Positions 24,132 to 32,264 of a DNA stretch of 49,702 nucleotides are shown here, piece after piece (the stretch's first letter is position 1; every line of letters starts with the position of its first letter). This DNA comes from Flavipsychrobacter sp. (GTDB lineage Bacteria > Bacteroidota > Bacteroidia > Chitinophagales > Chitinophagaceae), in contig JAEUVY010000040.1 in NCBI GenBank assembly GCA_016786565.1, positions 1 through 49,702 of the forward strand, in the 5' to 3' direction. Below the pieces are notes generated by a model, which searched no databases, was not told the origin of the DNA, and worked only from the letters and a program-made list of their open reading frames with translations. A program made the translations under genes and the position numbers.

Positions 24132-25307
24132 ATGGCAAAAAGAGATTATTATGAGGTGCTGGGTGTGTCTAAGACCGCATCGGCCGACGAGATAAAGAAG
24201 TCGTATCGAAAGATAGCGATGGAATTTCACCCCGACCGCAACCCGGGTAACAAGGAAGCGGAAGAGAAATTCAAGGAGGCGGCAGAAGCTTATGATGTGC
24301 TGAGCACGCCCGACAAACGCGCTAACTACGACAGGTTTGGTCATGCGGCCAGTGGTGGTGGTGGCGGTTATGGTGGTGGCTATGGTCCGCAGGGCGGTAT
24401 GCGCATGGAAGACATCTTCCAGAACTTCGGCGACATCTTCGGCAACGATATGTTCGGCGGTATGTTCGGCGGCGGTGGCGGCGGTGGTCGCAGGCAGGGA
24501 TCGCGTGGTGCCAACCTGCGCATCAAATTGAAGATGGACTATGGTGAGATAGCCAACGGTGCCAACAAGAAAATAAAAGTAAAAAAGCACGTTACCTGCC
24601 AGCAATGCAGCGGTAGCGGTGCGAAAGATAAAGGATCGGTGCAGACATGCGGCACTTGCTCGGGTTCGGGCCAGGTGCGCCGTGTTACCAACACCTTCTT
24701 GGGTCAGATGCAGACGGTGACCACCTGCCCTACGTGTAACGGAGAGGGCAGCACCATAACCGCGAAATGCGGTGGCTGCAAGGGCGAAGGTCGTGTGTAT
24801 GGCGAAGAAACACTGAGCCTGGACATACCTGCGGGCGTACAGGACGGTATGCAACTGAGCATGCATGCCAAGGGCAATGCCGGTGAACGAGGTGGCCCTC
24901 CGGGAGACCTGCTGCTGGTAGTGGAAGAAGAAAAACACGAACACCTTACCCGTCGCGATCTCGACGTGGTGTACCAACTGCACATCTCCTTCCCCGAAGC
25001 GGTGCTGGGTATGCAGGCAGAGGTCCCAACTATCGATGGCAAGGCGAAGATCAAGATACCTGCGGGCACGCAAAGCGGTAAGATATTCAGGCTGAAGGGC
25101 AAGGGGTTCCCTGCGTTCCAGTCTTACGAGAAAGGTGATGAGCTGATCGAAGTGAATGTATGGTCGCCGCAAAACCTTTCGAACGAAGAAAAAGAGATCC
25201 TCGAGAAACTGAAAAACTCACCCAACTTCAAACCCGGACCAAACGCCCGTGCAGAGAAGGAAGAGCGTGGTTTTTTTGATAAGATAAAAGACGCCTTTGC
25301 AGGATAA
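24132..25307 (+). CDS. dnaJ: Chaperone DnaJ
   Basis: A 391-residue class I Hsp40. It contains the J domain (1-70) with the HPD tripeptide at 33-35 that stimulates DnaK ATPase, a G-rich linker (about 74-127, with [11 protein letters not shown] and GGGGGGGR tracts), and the zinc-binding domain with four CxxCxGxG repeats ([32 protein letters not shown]), followed by two C-terminal substrate-binding domains. All key residues are intact. It is transcribed with grpE and ends at a Rho-independent terminator 25 bases downstream. Confidence 0.98.
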   Translation: MAKRDYYEVLGVSKTASADEIKKSYRKIAMEFHPDRNPGNKEAEEKFKEAAEAYDVLSTPDKRANYDRFGHAASGGGGGYGGGYGPQGGMRMEDIFQNFGDIFGNDMFGGMFGGGGGGGRRQGSRGANLRIKLKMDYGEIANGANKKIKVKKHVTCQQCSGSGAKDKGSVQTCGTCSGSGQVRRVTNTFLGQMQTVTTCPTCNGEGSTITAKCGGCKGEGRVYGEETLSLDIPAGVQDGMQLSMHAKGNAGERGGPPGDLLLVVEEEKHEHLTRRDLDVVYQLHISFPEAVLGMQAEVPTIDGKAKIKIPAGTQSGKIFRLKGKGFPAFQSYEKGDELIEVNVWSPQNLSNEEKEILEKLKNSPNFKPGPNARAEKEERGFFDKIKDAFAG

Positions 25308-25332
25308 GTTTAAAAGACTAACATCAGTTACG

Positions 25333-25358
25333 GAGCCGCACATTGCGGCTCTGTTTTT
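25333..25358 (+). terminator. Rho-independent terminator after dnaJ
   Basis: GAGCCGCA/TGCGGCTC stem (25333-25340 and 25344-25351), CAT loop, then TGTTTTT. It lies between dnaJ and the convergent exonuclease gene. Confidence 0.88.
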
Positions 25359-25373
25359 CAACCAGATAGTAGA

Positions 25374-26717
25374 TCAGAACTGCACGCACTTCTCAGGATA
25401 CTCTGTAGCGTGGCGCAGCACCAGATTGCGGATGTAGTCGTTGTCTTGCAACGGTTCTATACTGGCAAGTAAAGCATCGATGCTTTGCAGTTGTTTCTGC
25501 TTGTCGTTCAGGTAGCCCATGCCATAAAGGTTACCGTCTTTTACCAGAATGCAACTGTGCTCGTTGTCGTCAATGCCTTTGTCTATGAGGGCGAACGTAG
25601 GCAGGTTGCTGCGTATCCACCTGATGGCGGCTTCCGTCTTTTGGTTGTAAGCGGTTGCGTCGAGGTGATCGTTGCCGCAGCCACATTCAGGGTGAGTGGT
25701 TATGTTGCACAAACGGGTACACAGGCCAAACTGTTCTACCAGCTCGCGCAGCATAAAATGCCCCTCGGTTATGGTGTTGAAGGTATAGATAGGCTTCACT
25801 GTTCTGCGGATCTTCTCAACCGCAAACCGCATGAAACCCTGCATGTCCTCATAAGCGAACAATCCGAATCGGGCGAGGTAGCCACGCTGGCTGCGGTTGT
25901 GTATGGGCCACAGTTTGCGGATCTCTGCACTCTCCAGTATATGTGCCATCAGTTCGGTGGCGCATTCTTTGTAGGAGATGCGGTAGGTTTCGCGCAGGAA
26001 ATCCTGCTTTTGCTTGTGGGGTTTGTTGTTGGAAAAATGGCTTTTTACCCGCTTGCGTATGTTGAGTGCCTTGCCGATGTAGATAGCCTTACCTGCGGCA
26101 TTGTAGAAGTAATACACTCCCGCCGATGAAGGTAGTTTTTCCAGCTCGGCAACCGGTAGATGCGGTGGCAGGTATTGCTCGCTGTTGCGCCCCTTCAGCA
26201 TAGAGGCTATAACGCCACCGCTGTCGCGGGCGGTGATCATAGCCAGCAGATCGGCAGTGGCCAGTGCGTCGCCACCGGCGCGGTGATGATTGGCGTGGTT
26301 GATGTTGAGTTGTTGTGTGAGCTTGCCCAGGCTATAGCCATTGAGGCCGGGTATCACCTTGCGCGACAGGCGCACGGTACATAGTTTCTTGGTATCGAGG
26401 TCGTAGCCGGCGGATTGCAGGTGGTGCTTCACAAAGGAATAGTCGAAGTTCACATTGTGCGCCACAAATATCTTGTCCTGCAGCAGTTCATATACCTGCG
26501 CGGCTATTTCGCTGAAGACGGGCGCATTCTGCACCATGCCGTCGTCTATGCCGGTGAGCCGCTGTATGAAGTAGGGAATGGGCACCTGCGGGTTTACAAG
26601 GCTCTCGTAGAAGTTGAGCACCTTGTTGCCGTCGTGGATGACAATGGCTATTTCAGTTATGCCGTTTGCCGCAGCATAACTCCCCGTTGTCTCGATATCC
26701 ACTACCGCATAAAGCAC
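25374..26717 (-). CDS. Exonuclease (DEDDh)/GIY-YIG fusion protein
   Basis: About 447 residues if begun at the GTG at 26717, which gives the typical MLYAVVDIETTG start; a TTG at 26804 would add 29 residues. No ATG is available. The N-terminal half is a DnaQ-like 3'-5' exonuclease: Asp7 and Glu9 (VVDIETTG), HNVNFDYSFVKHHL, and HRAGGDALATADLL at the exo III site. It is followed by a UvrC-type GIY-YIG domain (AGVYYFYNAAGKAIYIGKALNIRKRVKSHF) and a C-terminal part with clustered cysteines. Such fusions are common in Bacteroidota and are likely in DNA repair, though the cellular function is unproven. Confidence 0.9.
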   Translation of the reverse strand: MLYAVVDIETTGSYAAANGITEIAIVIHDGNKVLNFYESLVNPQVPIPYFIQRLTGIDDGMVQNAPVFSEIAAQVYELLQDKIFVAHNVNFDYSFVKHHLQSAGYDLDTKKLCTVRLSRKVIPGLNGYSLGKLTQQLNINHANHHRAGGDALATADLLAMITARDSGGVIASMLKGRNSEQYLPPHLPVAELEKLPSSAGVYYFYNAAGKAIYIGKALNIRKRVKSHFSNNKPHKQKQDFLRETYRISYKECATELMAHILESAEIRKLWPIHNRSQRGYLARFGLFAYEDMQGFMRFAVEKIRRTVKPIYTFNTITEGHFMLRELVEQFGLCTRLCNITTHPECGCGNDHLDATAYNQKTEAAIRWIRSNLPTFALIDKGIDDNEHSCILVKDGNLYGMGYLNDKQKQLQSIDALLASIEPLQDNDYIRNLVLRHATEYPEKCVQF

Positions 26718-26877
26718 GTTTTCAGGCTGTTTTAGTACTAAAGATACAGAATCGGCGTCGTTTTTGCCTGAGTTGCTGACATTCGCGTTTTTTGTCAATA
26801 ACAAATGGTTAGGAATTGTAGCGATTGTTATTCAATACATTATTATATCTTGCATGTAGTTTCGCAACCCATTGAAT

Positions 26878-28806
26878 ATGCAACTCAGTTTCCCCTCATT
26901 CCCAAAGGGGGCTCGTTTAGTGTGCCGCTCTGCGGACAGGTATGTTGTTGCATCATTCCTACGCTTTTCCTGTCTGTTTTTTGTTCTATCAACCTGTATT
27001 AGTGTTCCGTACACATTTGCGCAATCAGGATTGATGACGCGACAGGTCGTGATCAATAATGGCAAACCGTCACTTTCAGGCAAGGGTAAGCCCGCTGTCA
27101 TATTGTCTAAAAAGGACGCCGAACTTCAGTTGGCAGGTGAGCTTGCCCAAAACCGGAACGGTGATATTACCAGAATAAAACAGGCGTTACTGTTCGGGGC
27201 CAACATCACAGCTTCAGATGTTGACGGCTGGACCGTGCTGCATGCAGCGGCACTGGCTGGCGACCTGGAACTGGCAGAGGCCTGCCTGAAGCGTGGGGTC
27301 CCGGTAAATGCGGTCTGGCACAATTCCATGAACAGCACCACGCCGCTGTTCTGGGCGGTGAAGTATGACAGGAAAGCTGCCGCAAAGCTGCTGGCTGATA
27401 ACAAAGGAAACTTCGGTATTGCCGATGGAAAGAATGTAACTCAGACATACGACAGTGGTAACGTATATGTGGGTGGCATTGTAAACGGCCAACGGCACGG
27501 ACAAGGCACCATGACCTTTGCGGACGGAGAAAAGTATGTGGGCGACTGGGCTGCCGGTGAAATGCACGGGTTTGGGGTGTTTGTATATGTGGAGGGCAGC
27601 AAGTACATGGGCAACTGGAAGAACGACCGCATGCACGGATCGGGCACATTCTTCATGTCGAATGGGGATAGTTACTCAGGCAATTGGGTGAACGGTGTGT
27701 TGCAGGGTGTTGGTACGTTCAAATGGAGGAATGGCAACAGGTATGAGGGTGGTTTCGAGAACGGAAAGTTATCGGGAACAGGCACTTTTTACTGGGCCAA
27801 TGGTGACAAGTATGTGGGGCCATTTGCCAACGGAAAAATGAACGGCAAGGGCGTGAAATACCTTATAAACGGCGACAAGCTGGAGGGTACGTGGCGCAAC
27901 GACACTTTGCTGGGATATGCAGTGCTGACAAGCAGTAAGGGCGATAGGTATAGTGGTGGATTTGTGAACGATGCGCTGAATGGTAAGGGGATGGTGATCT
28001 TTAAAAATGGTGACCGGTATGTGGGTGAGTGGAGGAACGGAATGTATCATGGTGATGGTGCATTGACACGCAAGAACGGAGATACTTACATTGGCAGGTT
28101 TGAGCGCAATAAGTTCAATGGGAAAGGTGAGTTCATCTGGGGCACGTGCGAGCGTTATGTAGGTGAGTTTAAAGACGGTCTTGCATCGGGCAAAGGGATC
28201 ATGTATTTCCCGTCGAACGATCAGTATGAGGGAGAATGGAAGGAGGGAGTGCAAAGCGGCAACGGTGTGTTCCGCTGGGATGGTGGTGATGTGTATACCG
28301 GTGAATTTGCCGGAAACGATCTGAACGGGAAGGGCGTGATGGTGTGGAAGTCGGGCGAGCGGTATGAGGGCGAATACAAGAACGGTAACCGGCATGGCAA
28401 GGGTACGTATTACTGGCTCTCGGGCGAGCGTTATGACGGAGATTTTGAGAACAACATGCGCTGGGGCGAGGAAGGTACCTACCTGTGGGCCAACGGTGAC
28501 ATGTATGTGGGCCAATGGGTGAAGGATAGTAAGAACGGCTGTGGTACATTCTACTGGCGCAACGGAGATAACTATGTAGGTGAGTTTGAGAACGACCTTC
28601 GCCACGGCTATGGCACGTACACACGCGGTGTGAACGGAACTATCAAAAACTGCCTCGGATGTTACAAGTATTCAGGTCAGTGGGTGCATGGCGAGAAGCA
28701 CGGCCTGGGCAGGTGCTACGACTTCAATGGTAAGTTGCTGTACGAAGGTCCCTTTGAGCATGACATGCCTACAGGCAAGTATCCTTACTATCTTTTTGTG
28801 AGGTAG
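26878..28806 (+). CDS. Secreted ankyrin-MORN repeat protein
   Basis: About 642 residues from ATG 26878, with a signal-peptide-like hydrophobic segment (RFSCLFFVLSTCISVPYTFAQ) around residues 30-50. Two ankyrin repeats follow (DGWTVLHAAALAGDLELAEACLKRG and TPLFWAVKYDRKAAAKLL). The rest is about 19 tandem MORN repeats of 23 residues (Y-V/E-G-E/D-W...G-G-T/G-F pattern), one with an irregular insertion near the end. MORN arrays form elongated beta-rods that bind membranes or proteins; an exported array is likely a surface or periplasmic scaffold. It is convergent with DUF3109, nine bases between stops, and likely has its own promoter. Confidence 0.9.
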   Translation: MQLSFPSFPKGARLVCRSADRYVVASFLRFSCLFFVLSTCISVPYTFAQSGLMTRQVVINNGKPSLSGKGKPAVILSKKDAELQLAGELAQNRNGDITRIKQALLFGANITASDVDGWTVLHAAALAGDLELAEACLKRGVPVNAVWHNSMNSTTPLFWAVKYDRKAAAKLLADNKGNFGIADGKNVTQTYDSGNVYVGGIVNGQRHGQGTMTFADGEKYVGDWAAGEMHGFGVFVYVEGSKYMGNWKNDRMHGSGTFFMSNGDSYSGNWVNGVLQGVGTFKWRNGNRYEGGFENGKLSGTGTFYWANGDKYVGPFANGKMNGKGVKYLINGDKLEGTWRNDTLLGYAVLTSSKGDRYSGGFVNDALNGKGMVIFKNGDRYVGEWRNGMYHGDGALTRKNGDTYIGRFERNKFNGKGEFIWGTCERYVGEFKDGLASGKGIMYFPSNDQYEGEWKEGVQSGNGVFRWDGGDVYTGEFAGNDLNGKGVMVWKSGERYEGEYKNGNRHGKGTYYWLSGERYDGDFENNMRWGEEGTYLWANGDMYVGQWVKDSKNGCGTFYWRNGDNYVGEFENDLRHGYGTYTRGVNGTIKNCLGCYKYSGQWVHGEKHGLGRCYDFNGKLLYEGPFEHDMPTGKYPYYLFVR

Positions 28807-28815
28807 GAGTTCGTT

Positions 28816-29400
28816 TTAGTCCTTCTTCTTATCGAAATACTTTTGAGCTATCGCGTCGAGCGCGCCATAGAATTCGGGTCCATACTTGCGAGTGATGGCC
28901 TCTTCAAGGAATTTGTAGACAGGAACCTTGAGTTTGCTGCCCAGTTTGCATGCGGGCTTGCAGAGAGTTTCGCGCGGCTCGTAATTGACAGCCTCGTAGC
29001 CGGGATGTGAAATGATGCGAATGGGGTAGAGGTGGCACGATATCGGCTTGCGGAAATCGACTTTGCCTTCCTTCCACGCCTTTTCAATGGCACACTTCAC
29101 AATGCCGGCTTCATCGGTATAGCCGTACACGCAGATGCCGCCATTTACAGTAGGCGTTACGTAGCCATATTCACTGTCGGTGGTGTGTGTACCCTGCCGC
29201 TCGATCTCAGCGACATATTCGGGGACAAGATAGGGTTTAACAATAGGGTAGATGTTTTTGAGGATCTTGGTCTCGTCTTTACTGAGCGGGGCTCCGCAGT
29301 CGCCATCCACACAACAACCTCCCTTGCACTTGTTCAGGTCGCAAACAAATTGTTCTTCGATGATCTCGTCGCTCAGGAGTACGTTGTCTATTGCTATCAT
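28816..29400 (-). CDS. DUF3109 family protein
   Basis: A 194-residue protein matching DUF3109 over its full length. It has a cysteine-rich N-terminal part (FVCDLNKCKGGCCVDGDCGAP) and later CHLYPIRI and ETLCKPACKLG motifs. Such cysteine clusters suggest a metal or iron-sulfur site. The function is unknown; the family is widespread in Bacteroidota. It begins two bases past the stop of the CBS protein gene, in the same direction, so both are in one operon. Confidence 0.9.
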   Translation of the reverse strand: MIAIDNVLLSDEIIEEQFVCDLNKCKGGCCVDGDCGAPLSKDETKILKNIYPIVKPYLVPEYVAEIERQGTHTTDSEYGYVTPTVNGGICVYGYTDEAGIVKCAIEKAWKEGKVDFRKPISCHLYPIRIISHPGYEAVNYEPRETLCKPACKLGSKLKVPVYKFLEEAITRKYGPEFYGALDAIAQKYFDKKKD

Positions 29401-29402
29401 GA

Positions 29403-30062
29403 CTACATATTGATATAATTCATCAGCAGGTTGTATTTGCCGAGAATATCTTCTTTATTTGTTTCTCTTCCGTATACCTCTACGGCATGGTAGTTGTGTC
29501 TTTCGAAAGATGCTACCACAGCATCGAGTACAGTTCTGTTCAGTTTCATGGTTATTTCCAGCAGCCCTGCCTCATTGGTGCGGGAGTGCATGGCTAGGAT
29601 GATAACGTCTTCGTTCTCGCATATCCGCGCTATCTCGTACATTGAATAGTTGCGAGGAGGTATCTCCAGCACCAGTATGCCGCCGGGATTGCCTATGCCG
29701 CTATTCTCTGCTACATAGGCCAGCAGGCTGTCGCGGTCTATACAGCCGAGGTATTTATATTCTCCATCAAGCACGGGCAGCACCGAAAGGCGAGCCTGAT
29801 GCATGGCCGAAATGGCCTCGAACGGATGTGAGAAAGAGGTTACCGCAGGCTTGTATTGCAGGAGATGTGTGTCCGCCAATTTGGCGTCAGTATCATCTAT
29901 TTCCAGCAAATGATCTTCTGTGACGAGGCCCTGATAGTCTTCATCGGCTACTACCGGAAGTGCCTTCACCTGGTTGTCTTCGAGGATCTCGAGTGCCCTG
30001 CCGACGGTATCATTCGGAGAGAGAGCCGGCAAAGAATGAACGATCAGTTTTTCTATAGTCAT
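29403..30062 (-). CDS. CBS domain protein
   Basis: A 219-residue cytoplasmic protein with two CBS modules, about residues 8-62 (TVGRALEILEDNQVKALPVV) and 72-128 (HPFEAISAMHQARLSVLPVLDG), forming one Bateman pair, followed by an ACT-like C-terminal domain (ENEDVIILAMHSRTNEAGLLEITMKL). CBS pairs usually bind adenine nucleotides and the ACT-like part small ligands, so a sensor role is likely. No enzyme domain is attached. It is the first gene of a two-gene unit with the DUF3109 gene. Confidence 0.9.
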   Translation of the reverse strand: MTIEKLIVHSLPALSPNDTVGRALEILEDNQVKALPVVADEDYQGLVTEDHLLEIDDTDAKLADTHLLQYKPAVTSFSHPFEAISAMHQARLSVLPVLDGEYKYLGCIDRDSLLAYVAENSGIGNPGGILVLEIPPRNYSMYEIARICENEDVIILAMHSRTNEAGLLEITMKLNRTVLDAVVASFERHNYHAVEVYGRETNKEDILGKYNLLMNYINM

Positions 30063-30157
30063 AGCAATCAGTCTATGTTACTGTTACAGCAATAGGCGCG
30101 CCGAAAAAGTTGAATACACCAAGGTAATGATAAATCTTGCAGTAAACTGACAAATAC

Positions 30158-30919
30158 TTATCCCATATGCTTGTTGAGGAAGCCACTAAGGATGACGTTG
30201 AATTCACCCGGCACCTCCATCATCGGGGCATGTCCGCATTTGTCTATCCAGTGCAGTTCTGAATTAGGTAGCAACTTGTGAAACTCCTCGGCCACCATAG
30301 GTGGAGTGATGGTGTCATTCTTTCCCCAAATGAGGCACACCGGTTGTTTTATCTGCTGCAATTCATCGCCCAGATTGTGGCGTATAGCAGAACGAGCCAA
30401 TGCGATGATCTTTATAGCTTTCAATCGGTTGTTGATGATGCCAAAAACCTCATCCACCAGTTCTTTGTTAGCTATTTTGGGATCGTAGAACGTGAGTTCC
30501 GTTTTCTTTTGTACGTAGTTATAGTCTCCGCGTTTAGGATAGGTTTCACCCATTCCGTTCTCGAAGAGGCCGGAGCTGCCCGTGAGCGTAATGGTTTTGA
30601 CCAGCCCCGGATTTTTCAAAACAAAGACCAGCCCAACGTGGCCACCCAGAGAGTTGCCCAGCAGGTGTACGTTCTGAAGCTTTTGATTTTCGAAGAATTT
30701 CTGGACAAATTTCGCCAGTCCGGAAACGGTTGTGTCCAGTACCGTTAGGTCGTACAGGGGCAGCAATGGAATGATGACCCTGTGCGTGGATTTGAAATGA
30801 TCAACAAGGTCTTTAAAGTTACTCAACGCGCCAAAAAGCCCGTGTAGTAACACCAGCGGCTCCCCGGTTCCTTCTTCTACATACTTGAACTTGCCCGACT
30901 GTTTTATTTCGTAGTTCAT
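30158..30919 (-). CDS. Alpha/beta hydrolase
   Basis: A 253-residue alpha/beta hydrolase fold protein. It has the oxyanion motif LLHGLFGA, the nucleophile elbow GNSLGGH (Ser in the middle), an acid in GKNDTITPP and a catalytic His in KCGHAPMMEVP, so the triad is complete. The first of two adjacent methionines is skipped: the ATG at 30919 is used. It resembles MhpC/esterase-type enzymes; the substrate is unknown. A candidate small RNA lies upstream on the same strand, ending about 120 bases before this start. Confidence 0.9.
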   Translation of the reverse strand: MNYEIKQSGKFKYVEEGTGEPLVLLHGLFGALSNFKDLVDHFKSTHRVIIPLLPLYDLTVLDTTVSGLAKFVQKFFENQKLQNVHLLGNSLGGHVGLVFVLKNPGLVKTITLTGSSGLFENGMGETYPKRGDYNYVQKKTELTFYDPKIANKELVDEVFGIINNRLKAIKIIALARSAIRHNLGDELQQIKQPVCLIWGKNDTITPPMVAEEFHKLLPNSELHWIDKCGHAPMMEVPGEFNVILSGFLNKHMG

Positions 30920-31041
30920 CAATAAATAATGCTGTGTACGGTGCTAAAGTACTATTGTTTCAGTAAAAATCACAAAATAATGGTTCAGAGGTTTGCGCGG
31001 GTATTGTGTGTGGCGGCGTTTTGAATGATCCGGCACCTACT

Positions 31042-31101
31042 AAAAAAAGCAAAGCCCCAGCATGCGCTGAGGCCTCACTTACACCTTATGAAAAATATAC
31101 C
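31042..31101 (-). ncRNA. Candidate small RNA or attenuated leader
   Basis: On the minus strand a promoter is followed by about 60 transcribed bases. These end in a stem GCCTCAGC/GCTGGGGC (one mismatch; 31054-31073, four-base loop) and then TTTGCTTTTTTT (to 31042), a good Rho-independent terminator. The short leader before the hairpin contains a possible nine-codon reading frame from a GTG, with its TGA just ahead of the stem. It could be an independent small RNA or a transcription attenuator for the hydrolase gene downstream. No known RNA family was recognised. Confidence 0.5.
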
Positions 31102-31106
31102 CACCA

Positions 31107-31138
31107 CAAAAGTAGAACTTTTTCCGAATTTCAAACAA
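31107..31138 (-). promoter_or_regulatory. Bacteroidota-type promoter for the small RNA
   Basis: Minus strand TTG (31136-31138) followed by 21 bases and TACTTTTG (31107-31114), a perfect TAnnTTTG element. Transcription would start near 31100. Confidence 0.6.
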
Positions 31139-31164
31139 ATTAGGGTGTTAATTTTTTTTCACAA

Positions 31165-31194
31165 TTGCGGCATGGCAGATACCCAGTAATTTTG
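31165..31194 (+). promoter_or_regulatory. Bacteroidota-type promoter for the DUF4294 gene
   Basis: TTG at 31165-31167, a 19-base spacer and TAATTTTG at 31187-31194, matching both parts of the Bacteroidota consensus. It lies 28 bases ahead of the ATG at 31223. Confidence 0.65.
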
Positions 31195-31222
31195 GTACGC
31201 ATATTGCACTATTGACATTACT

Positions 31223-31813
31223 ATGAAGAGAATTTTGATCGTTATTGCCGTGTTGCTTTCTTTCAGGTCGGTCGGGCAGGGAAATGTATCGTTGCAGGTT
31301 GATACCATCTACATGTTGCCGGAGGTAAAGGTGACCGCGCAGTTTCTGAACGACACAGACCGATACCGTTATAACCAGATGAAGTTTTATGTGACCACAA
31401 TCCTGCCGTATCTGGATGCTGCGACAAAGGTGTTTAAAGAGATCAATGCTAAGGTCAATGAGGAGGGAGTATCGAGGAAGGAACGTAAGCAGTTTGTGCA
31501 CAGCCGCGAGGAGGAAATGCGTTCGAGTTTTGAGGAGAAGGTGAAACAACTGAACGTAACGCAGGGGACACTGTTGGTGAAGTTGATAGCCAGACAGACG
31601 GAGGTGAACCTTTACAATATCCTGCAAGAGTTCAAGAACCCGCTTACTGCAGTGAAATGGCAGGCCTGGGCCCGATTGAATGGTATGAACCTGGACAGGA
31701 AGTATCAGCCCGACGAGGAGAAAGATCTCGAGAACATTATGGAAGAACTGGGCTACCCCTTGCCGGTGGGATACCGGTATGATTACCTAAGGCGCAAGAA
31801 CGCTAAAAGTTAA
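31223..31813 (+). CDS. DUF4294 domain protein
   Basis: A 196-residue protein with an N-terminal signal-peptide-like segment (RILIVIAVLLSFRSVGQ) and a DUF4294 body: VDTIYMLPEVKVTAQF, then charged helices and the conserved LNGMNLDRKYQPDEEKDLENIM region, ending PVGYRYDYLRRKN. Probably periplasmic. The function is unknown. The family is restricted to Bacteroidota, which supports the taxonomic call. It has a well-matched promoter directly upstream. Confidence 0.88.
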   Translation: MKRILIVIAVLLSFRSVGQGNVSLQVDTIYMLPEVKVTAQFLNDTDRYRYNQMKFYVTTILPYLDAATKVFKEINAKVNEEGVSRKERKQFVHSREEEMRSSFEEKVKQLNVTQGTLLVKLIARQTEVNLYNILQEFKNPLTAVKWQAWARLNGMNLDRKYQPDEEKDLENIMEELGYPLPVGYRYDYLRRKNAKS

Positions 31814-31886
31814 TCAGCCGTTATTTTGTTGTTCTTTTTTTCTATATTCATATATAGGTAATAAATTCAACCCAATAATTTGTTCC

Positions 31887-32240
31887 ATGAAACTCCCACC
31901 ATACACTTACACCGAGGCCAAGTTAGCTTGCGATCAACATCAGCACCTTATAGGGAAGGCTTATGACAGTGCAGGAAGCAGAATAGATTCTGTGATCGTT
32001 GTTCCTTTTGAACCATCTGACCGCAGTCGGTTCTTCATGTTGTATCTTATGCTGGAAGATGCTCGCCAGGCGCTGACTTTGGACTACTCGGGCACGCGCT
32101 ACAGTGTTGCTGTAGTATCAGGTTCGGTACATACATACGGAATGCAGCATTGCGATCTTCATGAGTGGTTGTCTTCTGAAGGAAATACCAGCCAAATGAT
32201 GCACAATGCTGCAGACACATGTGGCAGCGCTACTGTGTAG
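31887..32240 (+). CDS. Hypothetical protein
   Basis: A 117-residue protein of unrecognised family. It has no signal peptide or membrane helix. It begins with a short helical segment (YTEAKLACDQHQHLIGKAYD) followed by a probable beta-rich middle (SVIVVPFE, RFFMLYLMLEDA). The stop codon lies inside a hairpin (32224-32249). It is 73 bases after the DUF4294 gene and may be co-transcribed with it. Confidence 0.6.
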   Translation: MKLPPYTYTEAKLACDQHQHLIGKAYDSAGSRIDSVIVVPFEPSDRSRFFMLYLMLEDARQALTLDYSGTRYSVAVVSGSVHTYGMQHCDLHEWLSSEGNTSQMMHNAADTCGSATV

Positions 32241-32256
32241 CAGTGCTGCAATTATA
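32224..32256 (+). terminator. Possible weak terminator
   Basis: GCAGCGCTAC-TGT-GTAGCAGTGCTGC imperfect hairpin, overlapping the stop codon at 32238-32240, followed by AATTATATTTTT. It lies between convergent genes. The T-tract is interrupted, so efficiency is doubtful. Confidence 0.4.
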
Positions 32257-32264
32257 TTTTTAGT

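Larger units (their letters stand above)
30923..31222. other. Divergent intergenic region with small RNA and promoters
   Basis: A 300-base region between the hydrolase (left) and DUF4294 gene (right). It holds a leftward promoter and small transcript (31042-31138) and a rightward promoter (31165-31194), annotated separately. The left 120 bases (30923-31041) show no further signal. Confidence 0.6.

Noticed and set aside
31088..31189. A 33-codon plus-strand frame starting KNIPTTKVELFPNFK
   Set aside because: It lies opposite the small RNA promoter and terminator, has no promoter of its own, and its composition looks like translated regulatory sequence.
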